Below are positions 46,703 to 57,500 of a stretch of 64,000 nt of DNA, in pieces; positions within the stretch are counted from its first letter, which is position 1, and every line of letters begins with the position of its first letter. The DNA is from Lanius collurio. Taxonomy: Eukaryota; Chordata; Aves; Passeriformes; Laniidae. The position numbers and the translations under genes are program-made. A model generated the notes under the pieces. That model had not been told where the DNA came from. It made no database searches and was given only the letters and a program-made list of their open reading frames with translations. The DNA lies in contig JACBWW010000004.1 in NCBI GenBank assembly GCA_020086605.1, forward strand, positions 12,952,716-13,016,715, written 5' to 3'.

Positions 46703-49700
46703 AATAAAATTTTTAGTGCCAGTGGAAGAAGAGGGAGTCGATGTCTCCCTCTGGCTGTTCACTCTTCCCCTTGGAACGGCCCACTGGGCTGGTTTGGCAG
46801 AAATGCTTGTACTAGCTGCTATGTGGTGGGCTGAACTGGGGAAGGAAGAAGGTGGCAGAAGGCCAAAATATAAAAATGGCTGGGAAGCTGGTGGTATCAG
46901 TTACCCAAGGTAGTTCAAGCAGTTTCACTGCTGAAGTTTTAGCCACAGCTTTAGAGTTCAAAGTTTAGGTTTCTGACAGATCAGGTTTCAGGTTTTCCTT
47001 CAAGACACAATCAGATACATCTGGAAAAGAGCCTGGAAACTGGTCCTGTCTGGGTTGGGTTTGACTTGGCCATAACTAAAACCACAGGAGCTCTTTCATA
47101 GAACCAAGTAACTGGAAAGGAATCAGACTGGTCTTGCCTTACCTTAAAGTGATGCTATCTTTAGTATGAGCTTATTCTTTGTGTTGAATTTTGCATGTAC
47201 CCCATTGATTACAGAGTTATACAAAAGGTAAAGTTAAAACCAAAAATGTTCTCCTGCTATTTACAGGATACAAAACCCATGCCAAAACCAGATAAGTTGC
47301 ACATGCAGTGCTAGTAGAAAAGCCAATCTGTGCAGCAGTATGCACAATATAACTTACTGTCACTCTGTATAAACTTGGCACTTTACTTAAAAAAATGTAA
47401 TTCAAACTATTCATTTAGTAAACACCACAGATTTCCACTGAATATTAGTGAGTTGATGAGGCTGATTTAGTTAGACATTATAATCAACTGTCTCAGAAAT
47501 GCCTAAGTAAAGGGGTATTATCAAATAATCAATTTTCCAGCGGCTTTTAATTGAGATAGCTACATCTATTTTTTATTGTCAGCCTTTCAGAAGTTTAGGA
47601 ATACGTTTTAATGATCAGAAATTTCTACCCATGTTTATGGAGATATAGATACTTTACAACAAGGACAAAATTCATGCCTGGTTCAAATATATGTCATAGA
47701 CTGGCATATATAAGAAAAATACTCAATTTACTCTACTTTTTAAAGTTAATGGTGTGTGTATATAATAACTTAAAATCTAGTGTCTTCAAGTGCTAGCTAT
47801 GGATTTTCCAGAACAGCTGGATGCAAGATGCATGCTAATTCAGAGAGCAGCTGGACTTTCCTCTGCTGTTGTGAATAGATGGGATTTAAATGGAAGGGTG
47901 CTACCTACTGCCAAACATAATTTTCAAGTGTTGTGTTCTCCCGGGATGTTTTGATTGAATTAAGAGGTTTCAGCTAATTCAGTCAGTGCGATGCCATGGG
48001 TAGCAAAAGGTTCTGTTCTCCACACATTATTGGGCACAATATGTAGGTATTTTGCTCATATTTAAGTCTGCACGTGTAAATTCCTGAAGTACTGTAAGGA
48101 TTGTCTGAGCTTTTAAAATCATATTAGATATTTCCATGCATTAAAAAGACATCCAAACATTGGACTATCCTCACATACTACATTATGTATTTTTCTAACC
48201 CCAAACTATGTTTTTTAAGAAAAACATTTCTGTATGACCAAAAGCAAGAAAAATATGTTGCTTGTAATGACTGCAAGTGTCTACAGGAAAACATCCTGTA
48301 CTTTTAAATTCTTTTATTCTCACGTCCCATCTGTGCAGCAGGAACTTCACTGCCTTTATTCTTGCCGGATTGCTTTATCCCCAGAGCAAATCTGACTTTA
48401 TTATTCCAGTTTTTACAAGTTTGAGTTCCTGTCATTGTTTGGACTGAAATCTTTACCATCTCTTCTTCTGTGTATTCAGCATCAATACCTGGTACATGCA
48501 GTAATGCAGTTTAGCATTATCAAACATGGGGTCCCATGGTAACAGGGGAGAATATCTTCATTATTAATAATGAGTGCTGAATGCGACTTATGGAAGCTGT
48601 GTCTGCATATTTGTGGAGTTTCTCTAGTGTTATCTGTCCTCTGCTAATTAGAATTTAGCAGACAAAGACATGGAGTGAAAAGGAGGGAGGACATTTTTGT
48701 TTTGACTGCTAATTACAGTCAGCTCTTGTAATGTGTCTATACTGGACATTGCAGCACAGAAGAGATGTATATAAGCTCAGCTTTAAATTAATGTGCTCTG
48801 ATAAAAGGAATTTAGCCATTGAAATATGGAACCTCATGTAGGATTCCCAAAGATGATGGACTGGGAAGGATAAGAAAAGTAAAAAATTAATCTTACCAAA
48901 ATTGGATAGATTCTGTGGGATATACTGGCTGATTTGCTGTCACACAGTGTTATTGTTGCTCTGTCTGCTCCATACTATCACAGCCTGGAGCAGAGTAACA
49001 TAAATCTTCTAGGAATTCAATTGAACTGCTTTCCTATGGTAGCAATCTACAAGAAGCTTGGAAATGGATATAGTGCAATGCATTGAAATTTTGCTTCCCT
49101 TCCACATAGCAGAAATCACCAGGAGTATTGAGAACTCAGCTTCTCCTGGGCAAATATCAAGAAGGAGCTGAAACTTCAGCTCAGAAAGACTTGAATACAC
49201 AGCACAAATATTCAGTGGTGAACTGCATGTGTTTCTGCCATGTGTTTTGCATGTAGCAATGTCTACGAGAGAGTGGAAAGTATTTTGTCAGTATTTTCAT
49301 TTTATTTGACTGCACTTTTGACTGCTATATTACAGGAGAGAGAAATTAGTTGTTACATATCTTCAGCCATGGGTAGGAATTCTTTCATGCCAATGCTGCA
49401 CTTATACTCAGCACACTATGCTCTTCTGTCCCATGGAATAGAATATGTTTCACTTGTGTGTCGGGGCTCTGGCACTACCTGATAAAAAAATTTGCCACAT
49501 GTCAAGGCTGCAGGTGGAAAGGGTTGCTTTCAACAGGTCTTCTTGGAGGGAAATCCACTTGGGAGACTCTTTTCTTCCTATGTTTCTCATTGGGGAGCTT
49601 CAGTTCTGTGCTAGGACCTTTCCACAGTTCTGCAATTCAAGACAGCCATGAAGTGGAGAAGATGTGTGATGTACTCTGATACATAGGTGAGATGCCAGTG

Positions 49701-50651
49701 ATGAACAAATGTGAGGCAGAAGTCAGCTGGAGGTTTTCTTTCAATGAAAGAGACTTTCTATACCTGAAATAGCGAACAAAAAGCTTCTTTCCCTGCGCAG
49801 CTTTAGTAGTTGGAGGTTTTTATTGATGTGTATTATTTTTAAAGAAAATTGGAGAAAGTCTGAGTGATTTTAACTGCTTTTCACCGACATTTTTAACTGA
49901 ACAGACAGTCCTAGATTCTGTTACACATTTATTCCTTTGAGGTACTTAATACTTGCCTGTAAAAAGTTTCTACATCTAAAGTAAGCTGAGAAAGTGGATT
50001 TCCACTATTTATTTATTTCTATCCTGAAGAAAAAGCCACAGAGACACACCAAAAGATATTCACATCCCGAATCTGGTATGAAGTTTGGAAGGTATACCTT
50101 ACAGACAAGCTCTGAGCTACAGCATATGCTGCTGGTATTTATAAAAAAAAAAGTCTATGTCAAATAATAAATGAGTCCAGCAAAATAAAAAGAACAGGGT
50201 GGAAGAGGACCTCAAGAAAATATACAGCACAGCTTGTTGATAGCATCAATTTGTAGAGCTGTTCCCACCATCAGGCTCTGGGGCTGCACGGGGAAGCTGT
50301 TTCTTTTTCCATTACCCAGGGGATTTCAGCAGGGAATGGAAACAGTTGTTTCTCATCTATTCCTGGTAAAATTTCAGAATGTTTAGGCCCCTTGGTGAAA
50401 TGATTCCTAGACCTAATGTTTATAATTCCCCCCTTCTCCCCACCTTTTTAAACAAAATTTTTGCAATATCTCTCAGGCTAGAATGAATTTATGCTCAGCA
50501 TGAACACTATTCCCTGCCCTTTACATCAGTGGGAGCAGGAGCAGAGCTTGTTCTAGAATCAGTGGAAATATTGGCAGGGACCCTGGAATTTGCATGGCTT
50601 TGAATCCCACAGGCAAATAAGAGGACACAGCAGAAACACCTACTGAGCTCA
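46703..50651. other. Unassigned stretch, no recognisable gene
   Basis: About 3.9 kb. A GC-richer patch at 46710-46920, directly beside the solo LTR, contains 'aaaatataaaaatggctggg' but no repeat that I know. A perfect 16-bp palindrome at 48558-48573 is reported separately. No coding exon is supported. Confidence 0.5.
48558..48573. repeat. Perfect 16-bp AT palindrome TCATTATTAATAATGA
   Basis: The 16-mer equals its own reverse complement and contains two inward-facing ATTA half-sites around TTAA, the layout of a dimeric homeodomain binding site. The surrounding 300 bases look like unique sequence. Any regulatory role is inference. Confidence 0.7.
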
Positions 50652-51703
50652 TGTAGTGGATTGGCCCAATTCCAGGTGCCCACCAAAGCTGCTCACTCAC
50701 TCCCCTCCTCAAACTGGATAGAAGAGAGAAAATTTAATTAAGGGTTCATGTTAAGACAAGGAGAAGGAGAGATCACACATCAAATACCATTATGGGCAAA
50801 ACAGGCTCTACTTAGAGATACAAAGTGAATTTAGTACTAACATCAAAGCAGGACAATGAGAAATATAATAAGCCCTTAAAAACATATTCCCCTCACCCCT
50901 CCCTGCTTCCCAGCTCTACTGCCTACCCCAGAGGCACAAGAGATTTTGGTCAGTTCATCACCTGTATCTTCTCCTGCTGCTCAGGGAGAGAGAGGAGTTG
51001 TTCCCCTGCTGCACCATGGGGTCTCTCCCACTGGAGACATTTCTCCATGAACTTCTCCAATGTGGCTTCCTCTCATGAGCATCAGCTCCCTGTGACCTGC
51101 TGCAACATAAGTCCCTCTCACAGGCAACAGTCGTCCCAAAACTGCTGCTGCGTAGGTCACTCTGCCATGGGGTGCAGTCCTCCAAGGAGAGGCTGCTCCA
51201 CCCTGGGAGCAGGGCCCTTCCCTCCATTAGTCTCCCACAGGGCCACAGCCTCCTCCCAGGCATCCCCCTGCTCTGGCATGGGTCTCCTCCACGGGCTGAG
51301 GGTGGATCTCTGCACCCCCATGGATTCCCATGGGCTGCAGGGGCACAGCTGCCTCACCAGTCTGCACCACAGCCTGCTAGGGAATCTCAGCTCCAGTTCC
51401 TGGAGCACTTCCTCCCCCTCCTTCTCCACTGATGCTGGTGTCTGCAGAGTTCTCACCTCATTTTTCTCCGCTGCAATTACAACTGCACAACCCCTTTTTG
51501 TTTTCCTTTCTTCTTAAAAGTGCTGTCACAGGGGCTTTACCACCATTTCCAGTTGGCCCAGCCTTGGCCAGTGGCACGTCCATCTTTGGAGCCTCCAAGG
51601 ATTGGTTCTGATGGACATGGAGGAAGCTTCTAGCAGCTTCTCACAGAAGCTGCCCCTGTAGCCCCCTCTGCTACCAAAAACCAAGCCATGCTAACACAAT
51701 ACA
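50652..51703 (-). mobile_element. ERVL-type solo LTR, ~1.05 kb, minus strand
   Basis: I recognise a long bird ERVL-class LTR by its wording. On the plus strand it starts TGTAGTGGATTGGCCC and has 'aggtgcccaccaaagctgct', a repeated series of 'ctgctcca…tggg' and 'ccatgggctgcaggggcaca' phrases, 'gcttctagcagcttctcaca' and 'ctgcccctgtagccccctct', ending 'gctaacacaataca'. The sense strand is taken as minus (start TGTATTGTGTTAGC). The flanks GCTCA (50647-50651) and GCTGG (51704-51708) share three of five bases, compatible with a decayed 5-bp target duplication. No internal ERVL sequence is attached. A plus-strand open frame of 230 codons (50825-51517) is a by-product of its GC-rich repeats and not a gene. 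Confidence 0.85.
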
Positions 51704-51989
51704 GCTGGATATCTTGTTATTTCTTTTTTAAAAGGGCAAGCATAAAATTAGCAGTCAGGGTATAGAAAGAAATTAAGGCAAATGAGGATGATGGAATTTT
51801 GACTTTTCTGTTGTTCATTTGGCAAGTTTCACTCATTAAGTTAAAATAGGTGTATCCTACGCACTTAATTTTCTGTTACTGAAGGAGGTGGTCATTTAAT
51901 GATGTTCACTGTTCCCTGTTTTCTACTTCTGTACTTCTGAGATAATTCCTCTGTCTCTCACTGGTTAGAAAAAAGATGAAAACATAGTA
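51704..51989. other. Spacer between two LTRs
   Basis: AT-rich host-like DNA of under 300 bases separates the ERVL-type LTR from the family A LTR. Nothing else was recognised. Confidence 0.6.
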
Positions 51990-52453
51990 ATTCAGTCTGG
52001 TTATTACGTAGCTTTGTATACTGCTTAGTTTCTGTGGTAAGCTTGCCTCTTTATGCCTTGCACTATCTTAAACCATTTACAAATAGCCTAAATATTCCTC
52101 AGCTGGACAACTCCACTTAACCCAGTGTCAGTTGTTTGCTACTCATTAGAAGCAGAAGCAGAGAGAGAAATATTTGCTCGGACTTCATCTATGATCTTAA
52201 GAGTCATTTATTCCCTTTGTCCCGAGAGACAGAGTGCTGACTGGGCAGCCAGCAGGGTAAGAGGGGGAGGCTTTGTGTCCCCTCGGTTTTGTCACAGAGA
52301 GGGAGAAATGGGATACCAGGGGCGGAGCTGGGATAAACAACCAACCAGATCAGAGCCCGGGCTGCTTGAACATTGGACAAACAACTGTCTCAGAGACACA
52401 TGGCAGGGACCCAGCCGGGGGGGGGCCCAGGGGGTTCCACCGCAACAGTTCAG
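51990..52453 (-). mobile_element. Solo LTR (family A, copy 2) with near-perfect 6-bp target duplication
   Basis: The LTR body is 51996-52447 (452 bp), collinear with 46248-46696. On the minus strand it begins TGTTGCGGTGG and ends ACCAGA. It has AATAAA on the minus strand at 52207-52212, at the matching place. The flanks are ATTCAG (51990-51995) and GTTCAG (52448-52453), five of six identical. It is less decayed and more GC-rich than copy 1, and contains a G9 run at about 52417-52425. The plus-strand frame of 155 codons across it (52125-52592) is incidental. Class II/ERVK affinity is inferred from the 6-bp duplication. Confidence 0.85.
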
Positions 52454-55400
52454 GTATGCAGTTTTGACTTGTTTTATCCACTTTGGCCACATTCCTTTCA
52501 ATAAGGACAAAATAAAGGTTTTTACTGTCAAAATACGGACAAAAAGTGGAAGAGCAAATAAAGCAAAATTAATTAATTCAATTCTAGTATAAAAACAACT
52601 GCAGTGCTGATTATTTTTTAATGGTTCAGCTACAGTCACTGAATGTTGTATTAGCAGAAGCAAGATTTTTAGGTCTGTAAACAGTTTTGAAATATAACTA
52701 ATACTAGTGTTTACCTAGTATTAATTGCCATTACCAAGTGGTTAATGGTTGTAAAGGACTTGAAAGAAAATGGTAAGACACTCCTTCATTGGACTAGAGG
52801 GGCAAGGGTCGCACAGACCCTCCCCCAAGGATGTTACCTGCCTGTGGCTTACAGCTCCAGGGGTGCTGGAGAAATCCTCAAGGGGATACAGACACGGCAC
52901 TTGTGACCCTCACCTAAGTCACAGCTGCACACAGAGAAGAGGGTTTTGTTATCCTAAATGCATGTCCAGGTCTTTGATGCAACAGAGTGCTCAGGTGTGT
53001 TTTGCCTGAATCTTGAGCAAACAATTTCCTTATTTGGGAAAGAGGTATTGCCCAGACAGATCCATGTGATGTATTGTAAAAATGGTTGCCAGAGCCTTTG
53101 GAATAAATGTGAACAGAAACAGCTGACATTTCAAAACTGATTTGCAAATCTTGTAGCCCTGCAAAGTTACAAATATGCAAATCTTATTACACATCTCCTG
53201 AGTGACTACATTAAGGTGATTCATGAAGATACAGAAAATTCTCCCCTGTCAGCTGGGGCCAAGAAGGACAAATTGCCTGGGAACAGCCTATTATGCTTGT
53301 TCTTAGTACTTTTAAAATGACAGCTGACATTTATTTCTAAGATGTTATAATGCACAAGGGAAGATAACATTCTCTGCTACTATAGACCCATGAACACCCT
53401 CTTCAATAATCATTTGCATATCTCCTCTTTAATTCAAGGATTAAGATTTCCTTTATAAATATTTACAATTAAGCAGCTCAAAAAATTATGCAGTGGAAAC
53501 ATGTTTATATTTTTTATAGTTGTGCAAAGTAAGAGTACTGAGAGGTTAAAGGATTTATCCATAGTTTTATCAGAGGTCAAAGGAAAGTGAAGTGTCAGGA
53601 CCCAGGTGTTGAGCTGTATATAGGCTTCAGTCAGTCCATTTTTCACATGTATATTTCACCATGAGTTATACACTCATCAAAATGGAGAAGTAATTTTTCA
53701 GGTCAAGTCTTCCGTGCTCGCAGATTTTTTAAATAGAGAGATGTGACTATTTTGACCCTTTAGTCTGACTCTTGTGAAATACAGATGGTTTCCATGAGTG
53801 GCTCTTGCTTTACCAGTGTCTGTCATGGACTAGAATATTTAAAGAGGAAAACAAAAACAAAAATAAGAAATTACAACTCCCTCAAAACTCAATCATTCCT
53901 TGAAGGTTCTGTCAGTGGATTATCCACTATACCCCTACTAGAGTTGTGGCACTGTTTAGGACCCTTACTGTTAAAAAATCTGCCTATTTTCATTTAACTT
54001 CAATTCCTAAACTTTATCTGCTTCTTTATCAACAGAATTAATTTCATGGGTTTAAAGTTCCTGAATGTTGTGATACTCATCTAATCTGTCATTTTTTCCC
54101 CCAAGAATATTTATAAGTATTTATTTTTATGTCTGTGGCTAGTTTTATTATATTTACAAATATCTGTTCTCCTTATTAAATCATATTAAATTCTGACACA
54201 GATCTGTTAGTAATGATGTGTGTGCAGTTAAGTTACACAGGATGGATCTTTCCATTGACATTTGTGTATATAATTTACTGTCCTCTTGTTTATGAATCTT
54301 GAGACAAAGATTACAGATGTTGATACCCCTTCTCACAGTTAGCCATTGATTTGGATATTTTGTTATATCCTTTTAGAGTTCTCTCACCTAAAGTAAAGAG
54401 TGTCAGGATTGAGCATCTCTTCAGTGAGAACCAGTTTATTCAGTTTATTCAGTTTGACCAGTTTATTCTCATTATTTTTCTTGAAATGTCTTCTTGTTTG
54501 TGTTTTGTTATTACTTTTCCCATGAGGAGCTTGACTAGGACTCAGTGTACAATGGGGAAAGAAAACATTAATTGTAAATTATTATATCCCACAGTGTCTT
54601 GTGTTTCCTTCTGAGAATTTTAGAATGCAAATATTTGAGGAAAAAGAGATGCTGAGAGGAGTGATTCGGGACAAGCAAGACTTCATTTGTGAATCTTCAA
54701 ATTTAGAATTGGTATGACGGTAAGCTGCATAAGCAATTAGCTTTGATTTTTATTCCTTTACTAGATAGTGTATACAGCTCTTCAGCACAATGAACTAGAA
54801 ATAATACCCGTGAACAAACTAGGATAAAAAGTAGACCTTCAACCTTGTTAAAGGTTGTTCATTACTCACAATTGCCAGCTAAGTGAAGTACACGTTATAG
54901 TGAAACTTCAGTGTTCAGTGGTACTACTCAATCTGATCCAAATTCAGATTTAAAGCTCAATTGCTGATTTAGTTCCATGTAAGAAGTACATTTCTGGCAT
55001 TACTCTGTTGTCAGTGTAAAGTAGTCAAATGTCATAGAAGAAACACTAAATTACAGATAATTTTCTGACTGCTTGTCCATGTCTACCTGCTTCAGTTGTC
55101 TGAGCATTGCTGCTGAGTATGTTAAAACACAGAGAATGCAGAGCCCCCCTATGGAAGAAAGAACTGACATAGGTCATATGCTCTTAGTGGATCCTCTAAT
55201 GTCCCTAAGACTCTGGTTCATTATTATTATTCTTTTGTATTTTAATAATCATGAGCACCTGGATATCTATAAGAGAGGACATCCTATCTTTTCCATTATC
55301 AGAGATGAGAATCAGTGCTTAACTCTCTCATTTGATAAATTCAAAACTGTTTAAGAGGATTAATTTATTTTACGACACAGCTGTTTCATAGGATGAGATA

Positions 55401-56159
55401 ATTGCATTTTTTTGAGAAAGGAAAAGTATTTGGTTAGATAGTTGTTGACACAGTACATGTAGATTCATTCACACTTTGTCCAAATTTCAAGTTCAAACCT
55501 TTTCCCTCATGTTGCTCATAAAATAAAATAGCCCAGAATAAATTATTACATTAGCTGTTGTCTTGTCAGAAGATTAATGAACTTAATGGAGCTGTGATCT
55601 GAAAATACACGTGATTAGAAACAACAGCAGTGACGTGGACACTTCTGCTCAGGCTTTTCTACATGAAGCTAATGCTTCTTCTCCAAGTATAAGGGATTAC
55701 ATGGAAGTGCACATATTCTTTTCTCCTTTCAATCTTGACCTTTGAGCTGTAATGCATTTTTAATATGCAGTGGTTGTGTATGTGGTTTCTGTTGCTGCAC
55801 AAATGTTTTGCCAAGAAACTGGCTAAGTCCTGTGTGACTGATTTATGGATGAATGTTGAACTACATTTGATTTTTCATTTTTACCACTTGTTTGAGTTTA
55901 AGGTCAGTTTTTCAGCCAGGGGATAGAGAAGGATGAAGAGGTCAAACTTCTCATGCAGCATGCTGAAAAGTTTGGAAGTCAGACAAGCCCTCCAAGTTAC
56001 ATTTCACTGTCTGAATAACCTTGCAGTGTCATTCAGTGACAGCATCTAGCATAAAAGCTCAGGTGGACATAATACCAGAGGAATGGTATAAAAGCCATAT
56101 TTATTTTTTTTTCAATGGAGAATTCAGGTATTTTCTGCAGTATCTCCTCCAAGATCTGC
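52454..56159. other. Unassigned AT-rich stretch
   Basis: No gene or known transposon was recognised. A GC-richer patch at 52780-52930 (tcgcacagaccctcccccaa and onward) is unexplained. A short tandem repeat at 54432-54467 is listed separately. Confidence 0.5.
54432..54467. repeat. 9-bp tandem repeat CAGTTTATT, 4 units
   Basis: Four consecutive 9-base units start at 54432, 54441, 54450 and 54459. Units 1, 2 and 4 read CAGTTTATT; unit 3 reads CAGTTTGAC. This is a small minisatellite of no evident function. Confidence 0.88.
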
Positions 56160-57452
56160 ATAGAACAGCAGGTGTGGATCATGGGGAGAGCCCTCGTGGC
56201 AAGCAGCCTGTCACTCACCATGGTGTCTGCTGATATAAGTGCAAAAGAGGAATTTGGTGCTAGCACCTGGGTCGAAGTCAGAGCTGTTCCCGACAGGACT
56301 GGCTGCATGCACCCTGGAGGACATGATGGCCTTTCCAAGATGTCTCATGGAGACTTCAGCAGAGTATTGTGGGTCAGGATGGCCCAAAATTTTTCAAGAA
56401 TAATCTTTGCAGGTGGATTTTTACTTAAACACATATCTTCTGGTAAAATGCAGAGGGGGAAAGTCAACCACATTCTTCTAGGGAGCCCAATCACAACTTT
56501 TCTGGTGCTAGCTTGTTCGGTCTATCACCATAACTTCCCTGTGAGCCTGTTCCTCCCTGGTGAAGGAGTATTATCCACAAGCCCTGCTGCAGCTCTAGGA
56601 GCAGTGGGCAACAGAGCCTGGGACAGCAGAGCACATTCAGAGCTTCCACTCCAGCAGCTCTTCACACCTGATCCTGCTCCCGCTGGAGCCTCCCAGCAAA
56701 TGGGGCTGTGGCACAGCCATGCTGCTCCGGGAAAAGGCTCCTGCCCAATCCCGAACCCACTCCAAGGGCTGCGCACAAAGGGGAGCCCTGTTGCAGATGT
56801 CAGGGGTTTGGATCTGCCAGGGCCATGATGAGCCCCCAGACCCCTCAGCAGAACATGGCTGGGCACTCAGAGTGGCCTCTGCAATGAGCAGATGGCTGAG
56901 CTGGGGATGCCCAATAGCTGGCAGACATCTGGGAAGGGAAGGGATGGGCTCTTTCAAGGAAAAAAAATCTTGGATAGAGGTGAGCCTAGCACCTAGCCTT
57001 GCTCCTTCTCACGGGGTGCTTTAGGCAGCGTGTGATTTTGGCTCCTGCTGGTGTGTGTGAGAGCTGCTGTGTAACAGGAGGTGATGGAGCCATTCAGGGA
57101 CAGCAAATCTGGTTCTCAGCCTGTGACAACTGGAGTTCTTCGGCTGTGAAGGGTGCTCCGAAATCCATTTGGCTGTGAAAATGGGACCTTTCTTGCTGGC
57201 AGAGTGATGAGCATCTTGGGGATTTTTTTAACACATTAGGTGAGGATTGTGTGGATAATTTGTTTGGATCCAGATTCCACTTGAAAAGGAGCAGGAGGAC
57301 TGTATCTGTTGTGCTGTGACCTCTCACATTGCTCTTGTAAAATGGACACACTGGGGCTCGACTCTGGGGCACAGCAGGTCCCCTCAGGAATGGATACAGG
57401 CTCATTCTGGAAACAGAATGGGTGACCTTAGTTTGAAGCAAACTTTTTAAGA
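56160..57452. other. GC-richer block of unknown nature
   Basis: Composition rises well above the surrounding AT-rich DNA, most strongly at about 56560-56960. Overlapping long frames exist on both strands (plus 56115-56828, 237 codons; minus 57094-57471, 125 codons), as expected when stops become rare. None shows a domain that I know. It could be an old LTR or other retroelement of a family I do not recognise, an unprocessed pseudogene remnant, or an untranslated exon of a non-coding transcript. Confidence 0.35.
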
Positions 57453-57500
57453 GAGCTGTGAGCTTTTTCACAGCTCAATAAGCATATTGAGAGGCTTATT
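57453..57500. repeat. Two back-to-back hairpins, 24 nt each
   Basis: Hairpin 1: GAGCTGTGA (57453-57461), 6-base loop, TCACAGCTC (57468-57476). Hairpin 2 starts on the next base: AATAAGC (57477-57483), 10-base loop, GCTTATT (57494-57500). Both stems are perfect. Downstream, 57500-57550 is unusually rich in TAAT. Confidence 0.8.

Noticed and set aside
50825..51517. 230-codon plus-strand open frame
   Set aside because: It lies entirely inside a recognised ERVL-type LTR and reads its GC-rich non-coding repeats, antisense to the LTR.
46242..52453. A single provirus bounded by the two family A LTRs
   Set aside because: Each LTR has its own target duplication, the two are strongly diverged, and the intervening 5.3 kb has no gag, pol or env, but does contain an unrelated ERVL-type LTR.
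52125..52592. 155-codon plus-strand open frame and 123-codon minus-strand frame
   Set aside because: They cover the family A LTR and its flank; the collinear LTR copy at 46.2-46.7 kb does not keep these frames.
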